Assembly (NCBI GenBank): GCA_019429445.1
Contig: JAHYIW010000015.1
Coordinates: 1-64,000 of the forward strand
DNA from: Desulfuromonadaceae bacterium
Lineage (GTDB): Bacteria > Desulfobacterota > Desulfuromonadia > Desulfuromonadales > JAHYIW01
DNA length: 64,000 bases
Direction of reading: 5' to 3'
A program made the position numbers and the translations under genes. Of the stretch, positions 9,801 through 18,020 are shown piece by piece. The notes beneath the pieces were generated by a model. That model searched no databases and was not told where the DNA came from. It saw nothing but the letters and a program-made list of their open reading frames with translations. Numbering within the stretch: the stretch's first letter is position 1; the number at the start of each line of letters is the position of its first letter.

Positions 9801-10194
9801 CCTGGGAGGCCTGCTCATTTTGCAGTCGCTGCACGGTTTCTTCTTGCCAGCGTTGTAAAGACGAGTGTCCAGCGTCCGTTTCGGATGCGGGATCAGTGAT
9901 CTGGTTGCGCAGTTCGAGCCACTCCAGCAAGGCGGCGACCACATGTTTGCAATTGAAGCTGACCGGACAGGAACAATCGCCCACGAACCGGTCGTGATTG
10001 GTGGGTGGTGGAAAAAAGATTTCCTGCTGATAAAGATTTCGGCCACTCCCCGCGACTTCGGCAAAGAGGACCTGCCCGATTTCATCCCACTCCAGTGACT
10101 CAACCCGGCCTGCCGCTTGATAACTTCGTCCCCGACCGAAATAGGACGCGCCACAGGTGATCAGGATTTCATTTCGTGTTAAATTGAAAGGCAT
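6892..10194 (-). CDS. SWIM zinc-finger SNF2-family helicase
   Basis: 1100-residue Swi2/Snf2 ATPase. The N-terminus has a SWIM zinc finger (GDCSCPVSFNCKHV: C74, C76, C82, H84). A long middle region follows, with the SNF2 motor in the C-terminal 480 residues: LADDMGLGKTIQAL (Walker A, about residue 650), LILDEAQAIKN (DEAQ box), LTGTPLENHLGELWSL, ILIFSQFTSML, SLKAGGVGLNLT and DRAHRIGQ. Bacterial proteins of this architecture (HepA/RapA-like group) probably remodel nucleic acid-protein complexes; the target is unknown. No clear ribosome-binding site before ATG 10194. It lies downstream of tRNA-Phe on the same strand but is separated by a terminator. Confidence 0.92.
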   Translation of the reverse strand: MPFNLTRNEILITCGASYFGRGRSYQAAGRVESLEWDEIGQVLFAEVAGSGRNLYQQEIFFPPPTNHDRFVGDCSCPVSFNCKHVVAALLEWLELRNQITDPASETDAGHSSLQRWQEETVQRLQNEQASQDAAPGEPCLLYLLQLLGRESSQAISVQTFKSRRLKRGGWGKTSSYPLAQARQYHYYTPAEIAPLDVEIAQLLTQNVFTQTLPTLHGDTGVLVLKRLLQSGRCFFQSTENPPLRCGRNRTATFRWHKNDQDKTQLDINLDGIGHAWVPIPTTPPWYLDPVTHQCGIIDQPLPAALYHSLHKLPPVAAEQLRGLSYFLLEKLPPETIPLPIEIKIKCWEHPPVPTLILRSAIGPTGGRHHLARLRFTYGPISVPPLQSAENGSRLIRHQDEDWSITCHPRIEKDAYDTLVRHDLCPAPPLLCEQGEDDFYFATETLAASALAWRQLIDDIPVLENEGWKVEIDDSFQLTFETVSTLQADIDDGDIGWFEIGLNIEHNGQKFPLLPLLTQWLESNATEQSLMYHLGGNNWLEVPASVLEPVVTTLVELFQDPQLNNDGQLKLPRPQAHGLLDLEDMLAVGGQRLDWQGGKKLRQLAEKMRNFKGIELLDPPVGLNAELRNYQRQGLSWLQFLREYSFNGILADDMGLGKTIQALAHLQREKEAGRLDRPALIVAPTSVISNWQREAARFTPELKTLALHGLNRNVHFDRLDDYDLIITSYTLLNRDLKQHLKRDYHSLILDEAQAIKNPNAKAAQAACEIKASHRLCLTGTPLENHLGELWSLFHFLMPGFLGDQQQFNKLFRTPIEKHRDHERQQLLQKRLVPFILRRDKGEVVQELPSKTLIVREVELNGAQAKLYETLRIAMTVRIDKLLQTQGMNRSHIQILDALLKLRQVCCDPRLVKLESARSVKHSAKLELLMEMVTELLAEGRKILIFSQFTSMLRLIEDELNASAISYSKLTGRTRKRDAAIATFQNGDVPLFLISLKAGGVGLNLTAADTVIHYDPWWNPAVENQATDRAHRIGQEKPVFVYKLVASGTVEEKILQLQEKKGALARGVFQPRDQAEELPGMSAEDLLELLKPVGTTVSGEAD

Positions 10195-10224
10195 TAAAGA
10201 TATCCCGGCCGGAAGAGATTAAAG

Positions 10225-10256
10225 AAAAAGGGGCTACGTCATTAACGTAACCCCCT
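10225..10256 (-). terminator. rho-independent terminator of tRNA-Phe
   Basis: Read on the minus strand, GGGGTTACGT pairs with ACGTAGCCCC and is followed by TTTTTC. It sits 10 bases downstream of the tRNA 3' end. Confidence 0.85.
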
Positions 10257-10265
10257 TGATTCTTA

Positions 10266-10341
<76 letters not shown>

Positions 10342-10350
10342 GGAGGACGT

Positions 10351-10379
10351 TTTATAGCTAAAGCGCCTGTGAGTGTCAA
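10351..10379 (-). promoter_or_regulatory. sigma-70 promoter of tRNA-Phe
   Basis: On the minus strand TTGACA (10379-10374), a 17-base spacer, and TATAAA (10356-10351). A consensus promoter ending 10 bases before the tRNA 5' end. Confidence 0.85.
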
Positions 10380-10448
10380 GCAAAAACTTCGTGAAGCGCT
10401 GGCGATTGGCGGAAATCTTTGCCGATCCCCAGCGCGGAATTTTCCGTC

Positions 10449-10477
10449 TTGCCATTTTTGAGTGCTTTTGCTATGTA
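10449..10477 (+). promoter_or_regulatory. putative sigma-70 promoter of the aroF leader
   Basis: TTGCCA (10449-10454), 17-base spacer, TATGTA (10472-10477). The predicted start near 10484 would give a leader of about 280 bases before aroF that includes the aromatic-rich peptide and the terminator hairpin. Confidence 0.6.
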
Positions 10478-10514
10478 CTAACGACACCAGTGATCCTTGT
10501 GGAGCGCACGATCC

Positions 10515-10610
10515 ATGCCCCGTAACGACGCCCGATTTAGCGGATTTACCTTTTTTTGGCGCGGCTTTTATTTTAGGCCGTCTGTCCGAGGTACCGGTAT
10601 ATCGACGTAG
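10515..10610 (+). CDS. aroF leader peptide (aromatic amino acid attenuator)
   Basis: 31-residue peptide whose core (residues 8-20) reads FSGFTFFWRGFYF: six Phe, one Trp and one Tyr in 13 codons, all Phe as TTT. GGAG at 10501-10504 can serve as ribosome-binding site. It lies between a plausible promoter (10449-10477) and a terminator-like hairpin (10634-10675), upstream of aroF, the first enzyme of aromatic biosynthesis. This is the classic arrangement of ribosome-mediated attenuation: stalling at Phe/Tyr/Trp codons when charged tRNA is scarce should favour readthrough. A hairpin CGACGT/ACGTCG (10603-10608 with 10621-10626) overlaps the stop codon. Function is inferred from layout and codon content. 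Confidence 0.8.
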   Translation: MPRNDARFSGFTFFWRGFYFRPSVRGTGIST

Positions 10611-10633
10611 GGGCTTGATCACGTCGCATCACC

Positions 10634-10675
10634 AAAACCATGGGCAGACCGTTTGCGTTTTTCCCATGGTTTTTT
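10634..10675 (+). terminator. attenuator hairpin upstream of aroF
   Basis: AAAACCATGGG (10634-10644) pairs with CCCATGGTTTT (10663-10673), followed by a T-run to 10675. The loop is long (18 bases). A competing pairing is possible: GTCTGTCC (10580-10587), just after the aromatic codons, can pair over 8 bp (one G-U) with GGGCAGAC (10642-10649), taking the last GGG of the terminator's 5' arm. That would be a candidate antiterminator. Confidence 0.7.
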
Positions 10676-10761
10676 CGTTTGGCCGCGCCACGAAATCGAC
10701 TTTGGGAACAACAGGGTCGGCCATTAAAAACTTGCCGGGCGCGCGCAACGAGGAGTGAAAA

Positions 10762-11781
10762 ATGATTATCGTCATGAAAAAAGGGGCCAGCGACGCACAA
10801 CTGGCCGAAGTCGAAAAACGGATCAGTGAGCTGGGCTACCAGTCCCATGTGATTCATGGAGAAACACGCAACGTCGTCGGCGCGGTCGGCGACGAACGCG
10901 GCAAGGAAATCCTGCAATCGCTCGAAGTCCTCCCCGGCGTCGAGAACGTGGTGCCGATCCTTAAACCGTTCAAACTTGCCAGCCGCGAGATCCGGGCCGA
11001 GCCGAGCTGTTTTGAACTGGCACCTGGCGTCATCATCGGCGGCGACAATCTGGTGGTGATGGCCGGACCGTGCGCGGTCGAAAGTGAAGAACAACTCCTG
11101 TCCGCCGCCATTGCGGTCAAGGCGGCCGGGGCGACGGTCCTGCGCGGCGGCGCGTTCAAGCCGCGCAGCAGCCCCTACTCCTTTCAGGGGCTCGAAGAAG
11201 AAGGGCTCAAGCTGCTCGATCGGGTACGTAGCGCCACCGGCTTGCCGATTGTGACCGAAGTGGTGAATCCGCGCGATGTCGAGCTGGTGGGACGTTATGC
11301 CGATATCATGCAGGTTGGTGCGCGCAACGTGCAGAACTTTGCGCTGCTCAAGATGCTCGGTCAGCTCGGTAAACCGGTGCTGCTCAAACGCGGCATGTCG
11401 ACGACGATTCAGGAATTTCTAATGAGTGCCGAATATATCCTCTCCGAGGGGAACCAGCGGGTGGTGCTCTGCGAGCGCGGCATCCGCACCTTTGAGACCG
11501 CCACCCGCAACACCCTCGATATTTCTGCCGTGCCGGTCCTCAAGGAGCTGTCGCACCTGCCGGTGATCATCGATCCATCCCATGCCACCGGCCACGCCAG
11601 CCTGGTTGCACCGATGTCCTATGCCGCCGTCGCCGCCGGGGCCGACGGGTTGATTATCGAAGTCCACCCCCATCCGGAGCTGGCCTCGTGTGATGGCCCG
11701 CAATCGTTGCGGCCGGAGGATTTTGCCCTGGTGATGGCGAAGCTGCGCGAATACGCCGTGGTCGCCGGACGCAAACTTTAA
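10762..11781 (+). CDS. aroF: 3-deoxy-7-phosphoheptulonate synthase, type I-beta
   Basis: DAHP synthase, condensing phosphoenolpyruvate and erythrose 4-phosphate in the first step of the shikimate pathway. 339 residues. Residues about 1-70 form a ferredoxin-like regulatory domain ([20 protein letters not shown]), as in the Phe/Tyr-inhibited Thermotoga enzyme. The catalytic barrel has [73 protein letters not shown] and [17 protein letters not shown] precedes ATG 10762. Transcription is probably controlled by the leader/attenuator just upstream, giving both attenuation and allosteric control. Confidence 0.95.
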   Translation: MIIVMKKGASDAQLAEVEKRISELGYQSHVIHGETRNVVGAVGDERGKEILQSLEVLPGVENVVPILKPFKLASREIRAEPSCFELAPGVIIGGDNLVVMAGPCAVESEEQLLSAAIAVKAAGATVLRGGAFKPRSSPYSFQGLEEEGLKLLDRVRSATGLPIVTEVVNPRDVELVGRYADIMQVGARNVQNFALLKMLGQLGKPVLLKRGMSTTIQEFLMSAEYILSEGNQRVVLCERGIRTFETATRNTLDISAVPVLKELSHLPVIIDPSHATGHASLVAPMSYAAVAAGADGLIIEVHPHPELASCDGPQSLRPEDFALVMAKLREYAVVAGRKL

Positions 11782-11882
11782 CGACCGGGACGCTACAGAA
11801 CACAGCCACACCGGCTGGGCCGCTAAATCATCTGCAACTGATCAAATAGCCGGTCGCTGGCGACCGGACAGGGAGAGAGCCA

Positions 11883-13241
11883 ATGGTCTTTGAAAAGATT
11901 GCCCTCCAGGCACCGCACATTCTGCTGCCGCGCAACGGGATTGATCTGAATCGCTGGGCGGTGATTGCCTGTGACCAATATACCTCACAGCCGGAATATT
12001 GGGACAAGGTCGCTCGCCATATCGGTGATGCACCGTCAACGCTGGAACTGATTTTCCCCGAAGTCTATCTCGAAGATGACGACGGTGAGCTGCGGGTGCA
12101 GCGAATCAATGCCGCAATGCGGCGTTATCTTGATGAAAAGATTCTTCTTGATCAGGGGGCCGGGTTCATTCTGGTCGACCGGGCGACAACCCAGGTGCCG
12201 TCACGCAAGGGGCTGATGGTGGCACTCGACCTGGAACAATACGACTATAACGCGGGGGCAACCACCCTGATTCGGGCAACGGAGGGGACGATTGTCGATC
12301 GTCTGCCGCCGCGCATCAAGGTGCGCGAAAATGCACCGATTGAGCTGCCCCATATCATGGTGCTGATCGACGATCCGCAGCTGACGGTGATCGAACCGCT
12401 CTTCGCCAAGGAGCTGGAAGAGGTTTATGATGTTGAGCTGATGGCCGACGGTGGTCGGGTGCGCGGCTGGCGCGTCTCGGCTGCTGCGGATATTGAGCAG
12501 GTTGCCGCACGGCTTGCCGCATTGGCGACGCCAGCGGCATTCAATGCCCGTTACGGGGTCAGCGACAAACCGGTGATGCTCTACGCCATGGGAGACGGCA
12601 ACCACTCCTTTGCTACCGCCAAGGCGATCTGGGAGCGGCTCAAGGCGCAGGTGTCCGATCTTGCTGCGATCATGAACCACCCGGCCCGCTATGCCCTGGT
12701 CGAGCTGGTCAACGTTCACGATCCCGGCCTCGAATTCGAGGCGATTCACCGGGTACTGTTCAATGTGGACGGCAATGATCTGTTGGCGGCGATGGAGCGT
12801 TACTATGCCGACCGCTGTGAAGACTTTGCTCTGCGTCAGGTGGCTGATGTGCAAAAGGAGCTCGCGTTGCCGCCGAGCGCCGGGGTACATCGTATCCCCT
12901 TTGTGATCGGAGCACAGCAGGGCGTCATTGAAATCAGCGCACCGCGTTTCAATCTGGTGGTCGCGACCTTGCAAGGGTTTCTCGACGTCTATCTGCCTGC
13001 CACCAAGGCGCGGATCGATTATATTCATGGCGATGAGACCGTCGCCGAACTCGGCGGTAAGACCGGCAATGCGGGGTTCTGGCTGCCGGCGATTTCGAAG
13101 CACGAGCTCTTTAAAACCATCGTCCTCGATGGCGCGTTGCCGCGCAAAACCTTTTCCATGGGGGAAGCGGATGAGAAGCGCTTTTATCTCGAATGCCGGG
13201 CGATTGTCTGCGGCGGGGAATCCGTTGACATCGATCAGTAA
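11883..13241 (+). CDS. DUF1015 family protein
   Basis: 452-residue DUF1015 protein. Recognisable conserved segments are WAVIACDQYTSQPEYWD near the N-terminus, the mid-protein MYAMGDGNHSFATAKAIWE, PARYALVELVNVHDPGLEFEAIHR, and IDYIHGDETV near the C-terminus. The biochemical function is not established to my knowledge. It sits 5' of serA and serC, and no phosphoserine phosphatase is in the window, so a role in serine or phosphoserine metabolism is a reasonable but untested guess. GGGAGAG precedes ATG 11883. A strong terminator at 13319-13356 separates it from serA. Confidence 0.88.
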   Translation: MVFEKIALQAPHILLPRNGIDLNRWAVIACDQYTSQPEYWDKVARHIGDAPSTLELIFPEVYLEDDDGELRVQRINAAMRRYLDEKILLDQGAGFILVDRATTQVPSRKGLMVALDLEQYDYNAGATTLIRATEGTIVDRLPPRIKVRENAPIELPHIMVLIDDPQLTVIEPLFAKELEEVYDVELMADGGRVRGWRVSAAADIEQVAARLAALATPAAFNARYGVSDKPVMLYAMGDGNHSFATAKAIWERLKAQVSDLAAIMNHPARYALVELVNVHDPGLEFEAIHRVLFNVDGNDLLAAMERYYADRCEDFALRQVADVQKELALPPSAGVHRIPFVIGAQQGVIEISAPRFNLVVATLQGFLDVYLPATKARIDYIHGDETVAELGGKTGNAGFWLPAISKHELFKTIVLDGALPRKTFSMGEADEKRFYLECRAIVCGGESVDIDQ

Positions 13242-13318
13242 AAGGTGTAAAAACGCTCTGTTGACCCGTCTCACGATGAACTCGCATTGATGGTGAGCAG
13301 CATGTCCTTTCGCCATTG

Positions 13319-13356
13319 AACCGCCTGGTCGACGGTAACCGTCCAGGCGGTTTTTT
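13319..13356 (+). terminator. rho-independent terminator after DUF1015
   Basis: AACCGCCTGG (13319-13328) pairs with CCAGGCGGTT (13343-13352), followed by a run of T. The loop also contains a small inverted repeat (GACGGTAACCGTC). Confidence 0.85.
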
Positions 13357-13407
13357 ATTTGTCGTACTTACTGGTGTATTAAATACAGTTAACGAGGAGG
13401 TTTTGCC

Positions 13408-14577
13408 ATGTACAAGATCATGACCCGCAACCAGATCTCGGTGAAGGGGCTTGACCGTTTTCCGCGCGATAAATACGAAATCGCCAGCGAGATCGGTACG
13501 CCCGATGCGATCATGCTGCGTAGCCACGTCCTGGCAGCGGAGGATATCGGTGCGTCGATCAAGGCGATTGGCCGGGCTGGTGCCGGGGTCAACAATATCC
13601 CGGTTGAAAACTGCTCCGCGCGCGGCATTGTCGTCTTCAATGCGCCCGGTGCCAACGCCAACGCGGTCAAGGAACTGGCCATCGCCACGATGCTCCTCGC
13701 CGCGCGCGACATTGTCGGGGCGATCGAGTTTGTTCGGCGTGAGGGGCCAGGGAAGGGTGCCGAGGAGCTGCACAAGCTGGTCGAAGGGGGCAAAAAAACC
13801 TATGGCGGAACAGAGCTCAAAGGGAAAACCCTCGGCGTTGTCGGGCTCGGCGCGATCGGTTCACTGGTGGCGGAAACCGGGCTGATGCTCGGTATGAATG
13901 TCCTCGGTTACGATCCGGCGCTGTCGGTCGAAGCGGCCTGGCGGCTGTCACGCGATGTGCAGCGGATGGAGAACATGCAGTCGCTCCTTGCCAAATCCGA
14001 TTTTGTGACCCTTCACCTGCCGGTGCTGGAAGCGACGCGCAACCTGATCAACAAGGAGTTGATCGACAGTTTCAAAAACGGCGCGGTGCTGATCAATCTG
14101 TCGCGGGAAAAGGTTGTCGATGCCGAAGCGATTCTCGCCGGGCTGGAGAGCGGCAGGATCAGCCAGTATCTGACCGACTTCCCGATGGTTGAGCTGATCG
14201 GGCACCCCAAGGTGGTGCTGATCCCTCATCTTGGCGCCAGCACCGAAGAGGCGGAGGAAAATTGTGCGATCATGATCGCTGACCAGCTCAGCGATTTTCT
14301 TGAAAATGGCAACATCCGCAATTCGGTCAATTTCCCCAATACGATGCTGGAGCGTAATGGCCAGTATCGTCTGGCGATTAGCAACAGGCATGTTCCAAAA
14401 ATGCTCGGGCAGGTGCTGTCGGTTCTTGCTGACCAAAGTATCAATGTGCTCGATATGATTAATAAAAGTCGCGGCGATATTGCTTATAACCTGATCGATA
14501 TTGAAGTCCCTGCCTCGGCAGAGGTGGTGAAAAAGCTGACCGCGATAGCAGGCGTTATTAACGTTCGTGCGCTGTAA
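13408..14577 (+). CDS. serA: D-3-phosphoglycerate dehydrogenase, short ACT-domain form
   Basis: Oxidises 3-phosphoglycerate to 3-phosphohydroxypyruvate with NAD, the first step of serine synthesis. 389 residues. The substrate domain has IGRAGAGVNNIPVE and FNAPGANANAVKEL. The nucleotide-binding domain has GVVGLGAIGSLVAE (GxGxxG) and LINLSREKVVDAEA (catalytic Arg). The catalytic His is in IPHLGASTEEAEENCA. A C-terminal ACT domain (about 318-389, VPKMLGQVLSVLADQSINVLDM) suggests allosteric control by an amino acid. GAGGAGG precedes ATG 13408. serC follows 34 bases later and is likely co-transcribed. Confidence 0.93.
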   Translation: MYKIMTRNQISVKGLDRFPRDKYEIASEIGTPDAIMLRSHVLAAEDIGASIKAIGRAGAGVNNIPVENCSARGIVVFNAPGANANAVKELAIATMLLAARDIVGAIEFVRREGPGKGAEELHKLVEGGKKTYGGTELKGKTLGVVGLGAIGSLVAETGLMLGMNVLGYDPALSVEAAWRLSRDVQRMENMQSLLAKSDFVTLHLPVLEATRNLINKELIDSFKNGAVLINLSREKVVDAEAILAGLESGRISQYLTDFPMVELIGHPKVVLIPHLGASTEEAEENCAIMIADQLSDFLENGNIRNSVNFPNTMLERNGQYRLAISNRHVPKMLGQVLSVLADQSINVLDMINKSRGDIAYNLIDIEVPASAEVVKKLTAIAGVINVRAL

Positions 14578-14611
14578 ATACATCAATTTTGACTGAGGAG
14601 GATTTGATCCG

Positions 14612-15703
14612 ATGGCTAATCAGGTATTCAATTTCGGTGCGGGTCCGGCGATGTTGCCGGTTCCGGTGATGGAGAAGATTCAGACGGAGTTTCTCAACTA
14701 CAACGGCATGGGCGTGTCGGCGATCGAAATCAGCCACCGTTCCAAGGAATTCGTCGCCATTCTCGAAGCGGCGCAGGCGACTTTCCGGGAGCTGAGCGGA
14801 GTGCCGGACAACTACAAGATTCTCTTTGTTCACGGGGGCGCACGGATGCAGTTCGCCGCAATTCCGCTCAACCTCGCGGGGCGTACGGCGACCAAAAAGT
14901 GCCTCTATTTCGAGACCGGCAACTTTGCCAAGCTGGCGCACAAGGATGCCGTGCCGTTCTGCAACGTCAAGGTGGTGGCCAGCGGTGCTGCCACCAACCA
15001 TGACCGGTTGCCCCCCTATTCTCCCGCCGATATCGATCAGGATGCCGCCTACTGTCACATCACCAGCAACAACACCGTTTACGGCAGCCAGTGGCAGACT
15101 TTCCCCGACACCGGCGCGGTGCCGTTGATCGCTGACCAGACCTCGGAAATCCTTTCCCGCGAGATCGATTACAGCAAGTTCGGTTGCATCTATGCCGGCA
15201 TGCAAAAGAACCTCGGACCGTCAGGGATGGCGATGGTGGTTATTCGTGAAGATCTGCTCGGCTTTGCTTCCGAGCAAACCCCGTTGCTGCTCAATTACAC
15301 ACAACTGGATAAGGATAATTCGCTGACCAACACCACCAACACCTTTGCCATTTACGTTGTCAAGCTGATGCTCGACTGGCTCAAGGCCGAAGGGGGGGTC
15401 AAGGTGATCGAAGCGCGCAACCGTGCCAAGGCCGCGCACCTTTACGCGCTGCTCGACGGAAGCGGTTTTTACAAGGGGTTTGTCCAGCCGGAATTCCGTT
15501 CGATGATGAACGTGACGTTCAATCTGGCGAGTGAAGAACTCGAAGCCAAATTCCTCAAGGAAGCCGGTGCCGCCGGTCTCTATGCCCTCAAGGGGCACCG
15601 GGCGGTCAACGGTATTCGCGCCTCGATCTACAACCCGATGCCGATGGCGGGGGTTGAGGCGCTGGCGAGCTTTATGGAAGAGTTCGAGCGCAAGAACGGC
15701 TGA
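14612..15703 (+). CDS. serC: phosphoserine aminotransferase
   Basis: PLP enzyme converting 3-phosphohydroxypyruvate and glutamate to phosphoserine. 363 residues, the family length. N-terminal FGAGPAMLPVPVMEKI, the NGMGVSAIEISHRS segment, VHGGARMQFAAIPLNL, HITSNNTVYGSQW, and the Schiff-base Lys in YAGMQKNLGPSGMAMV. It ends with the typical RASIYNPMPMAGVEAL. GAGGAGG lies before ATG 14612. Second gene of the serA-serC unit; serB is not seen in the window. Confidence 0.96.
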   Translation: MANQVFNFGAGPAMLPVPVMEKIQTEFLNYNGMGVSAIEISHRSKEFVAILEAAQATFRELSGVPDNYKILFVHGGARMQFAAIPLNLAGRTATKKCLYFETGNFAKLAHKDAVPFCNVKVVASGAATNHDRLPPYSPADIDQDAAYCHITSNNTVYGSQWQTFPDTGAVPLIADQTSEILSREIDYSKFGCIYAGMQKNLGPSGMAMVVIREDLLGFASEQTPLLLNYTQLDKDNSLTNTTNTFAIYVVKLMLDWLKAEGGVKVIEARNRAKAAHLYALLDGSGFYKGFVQPEFRSMMNVTFNLASEELEAKFLKEAGAAGLYALKGHRAVNGIRASIYNPMPMAGVEALASFMEEFERKNG

Positions 15704-15716
15704 TCTACGACGAACG

Positions 15717-15758
15717 GCAACGCGCCCCCCTGGCGAACCGGTCGGGGGCGCGCGTTGC
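15717..15758 (+). terminator. GC-rich hairpin after serC
   Basis: GCAACGCG (15717-15724) and the following C-run pair with GGGGG and CGCGTTGC (15744-15758), with a 2-base bulge. The stem is strong but no good T-run follows, so it may end transcription weakly or protect the 3' end of the mRNA. Confidence 0.5.
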
Positions 15759-15894
15759 TCCTGTCGTAAAAAACGGAAACTATCCGCCCCAAAATATCGA
15801 TTCGCTGCTGTTTTAATCGCTGTCGTAGATAGACGTTCTACGCTGAGCAGACGTTGATCGTTGCTATGCCCCTACGCCTTGCCGCAGGATAGAG

Positions 15895-17775
15895 ATGTTA
15901 TTCACTGCCCGGAATTTTCAGTCAAGTCCGACACGCTGCGCGCTATGGTTGATCGCTTTTGCGGGGTGGACAATCCTGATCCTGCTGCTGGCGTGGCATC
16001 AACAGAGTTCCGACAGAAGAGCTTTTCTCGATATTGCTTCCGCCGAGGCAGGGGCGAGTTATGACAAGGATCTGCTCTACCGGCGGTGGGCGGCACGGCA
16101 CGGCGGTGTGTATGTTCCGGTGACGGAAGAAACCCCGCCGAGTCCCTATCTCAAAAACATCCCTGAACGCGATATCGTCACCCCGTCCGGCAAAAAACTC
16201 ACCCTGATCAATCCTGCCTATATGACGCGCCAGGTCTTCACCCTTGCCGAGGAAGCTGCTGGTGTCCGCGGGCACATTACCAGCCTGAATCCGATTCGCT
16301 CGGGAAATAGCCCCGACCGGTGGGAAAAAGAAACGTTGCTGCGTTTTGCCGCGGGCGCGACGCACGCCTCAACGGTTGCTGAAATCAACGGGGAAAAGTT
16401 TCTCCGCAAAATGTTTCCGATGGTGACGGAAGCAAGCTGCCTGAAATGTCATCAACAGCAAGGGTATGCTGTCGGGGAGATCCGTGGCGGGATCAGTGTC
16501 TCCGTGCCGCTGGCACCGTATAGAGAGGTTTCTGAAACGTTAGCAGAACAACACTTCATAACCTATCTCGTGATTTGGGTCGTAGGGATGCTCTTTCTTT
16601 TTACCACGCGGGAAAAAATCGAGTTACAGATGGGTCAGGTCAGCGCGGCCTTGGCTCACGCCCGCCAGGTGCAGGGCGAACTGCAAATATCGGAGGCCAA
16701 TTACCGGATTCTCTTTGACGAAGCCGCCTACGGCATTGCCGTGGCGGATATCAAAACGGGGGAGCTGCTGGCGGTTAACGCGGCCCTTTGTCAGCTGGTT
16801 GAACGCGACAGGGATGAGTTGCTTGGCAAGTCCCAGGCCATCCTGCATCCGCCTGAATTAAAGGCTTCCGGCGCTGTGGACGTCTCCCGGTGCTTTGAAG
16901 ATTACCGCGCAGGGGTAAGCTCCGACCTGCATGTGTCCCGGATTATAACCCGGGCAGGACAACTCCGCGATGTCGAAATCAAGGCCGCCAGGGTGGTCTA
17001 CAACGGACACGAAGCATTGCAGGGACTTTTTTATGATCTGACGGAAAGAACGTCTTTGCAGCATCAGGCGATTCGCGCCTCGCATCTGGCGGCCATCGGC
17101 GAGTTGTCGGCGGGGGTGGCGCATGAGATCAACAACCCGATCGGCGGGGTGATCAACTATGCGGATATCCTCAAGTCACGGACAACAGACGAAAAGAGCA
17201 GGGAGCTTCTTGAGCGTATTATCAAGGAGGGGGAACGTGTTGCCGCCATCGTCAAAAGTCTCTTGTCTTTTTCGAGGGATGATAAAGGAGAACACAAATT
17301 TTACGATATCCAGGTATTGCTTGAGGAGCCGCTCTCGCTGGTGCATTCGCAGCTGAAAAAAGATGGCATTACCTTGCAAACCTCGATTGCCGCTGATCTT
17401 GGTCGGATCAAATGCAATGCCCATCAGATCGAGCAGGTTTTCCTGAATCTTCTCAGTAACTCAAGGTATGCCCTCAACGAAAAGTTTCCCGACCACGATG
17501 ATAACAAGAAAATAGTATTGTCGGCGCGGCGCATTGAAAGAGATCACCACGCCTTGCTGAGCGTTGAAGTCACCGACTTCGGCAGCGGCATCCCGCAACA
17601 GGTGCTGCCCAATGTGCTCAAATCATTTTACACCACCAAGAAGGCCGGAGTGGGGACGGGGCTGGGGTTGAGTATCTGTGCCGATATCATCCGTCTGCAT
17701 CAGGGAGATATCGCGATTGACAGTGTTGCCGGAGAATACACCCGCGTCAGCATTGAACTGCCCCTGATGTCGTGA
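15895..17775 (+). CDS. membrane sensor histidine kinase with DUF3365-type domain and CxxCH haem motif
   Basis: 626-residue kinase. Transmembrane helix at about 15-34; a periplasmic domain of the DUF3365/Tll0287-like type ends with SCLKCHQQQGYAVGEIRGG, a CxxCH c-type haem motif at about 182-186; second helix at about 220-238. Then a PAS domain (about 265-385), HisKA with phospho-His in LSAGVAHEINNPIGG (about residue 410), and an ATPase domain (NLLSNSRYAL, DFGSGIP, GVGTGLGLSI). There is no receiver and no response regulator gene next to it, so its partner lies elsewhere. A haem in the sensor domain suggests sensing of redox state or a small ligand such as NO or CO (inference). Confidence 0.9.
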   Translation: MLFTARNFQSSPTRCALWLIAFAGWTILILLLAWHQQSSDRRAFLDIASAEAGASYDKDLLYRRWAARHGGVYVPVTEETPPSPYLKNIPERDIVTPSGKKLTLINPAYMTRQVFTLAEEAAGVRGHITSLNPIRSGNSPDRWEKETLLRFAAGATHASTVAEINGEKFLRKMFPMVTEASCLKCHQQQGYAVGEIRGGISVSVPLAPYREVSETLAEQHFITYLVIWVVGMLFLFTTREKIELQMGQVSAALAHARQVQGELQISEANYRILFDEAAYGIAVADIKTGELLAVNAALCQLVERDRDELLGKSQAILHPPELKASGAVDVSRCFEDYRAGVSSDLHVSRIITRAGQLRDVEIKAARVVYNGHEALQGLFYDLTERTSLQHQAIRASHLAAIGELSAGVAHEINNPIGGVINYADILKSRTTDEKSRELLERIIKEGERVAAIVKSLLSFSRDDKGEHKFYDIQVLLEEPLSLVHSQLKKDGITLQTSIAADLGRIKCNAHQIEQVFLNLLSNSRYALNEKFPDHDDNKKIVLSARRIERDHHALLSVEVTDFGSGIPQQVLPNVLKSFYTTKKAGVGTGLGLSICADIIRLHQGDIAIDSVAGEYTRVSIELPLMS

Positions 17776-17861
17776 TCTGATACGGTGCAAGTGCAGTAAC
17801 CAGCGCATATCGTGCATCTTTTTCTCGCCCGGATCGACCTGCGCCAGATGGACAAAAAATC

Positions 17862-17890
17862 TTTACACGCCCTGGCCATTCATGTATTCT
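17862..17890 (+). promoter_or_regulatory. sigma-70 promoter of tRNA-Ser
   Basis: TTTACA (17862-17867), 17-base spacer, TATTCT (17885-17890), ending 12 bases before the tRNA. It may also drive the SRP RNA downstream. Confidence 0.7.
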
Positions 17891-17902
17891 ACGCATCCTC
17901 GC

Positions 17903-17993
<91 letters not shown>

Positions 17994-18020
17994 ATTTATT
18001 GATCTGATCACACTGGAAGA

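Noticed and set aside
10573-11094. Minus-strand open frame over the aroF leader
   Set aside because: No domain or ribosome-binding site; mostly antisense to aroF.
11850-11867. CCGGTCG/CGACCGG hairpin before DUF1015
   Set aside because: Short, with no T-run and no recognisable riboswitch context; not enough to call a regulatory element.
12201-13316. Minus-strand open frame of 371 codons
   Set aside because: Antisense shadow of the DUF1015 gene; no motifs and no ribosome-binding site.
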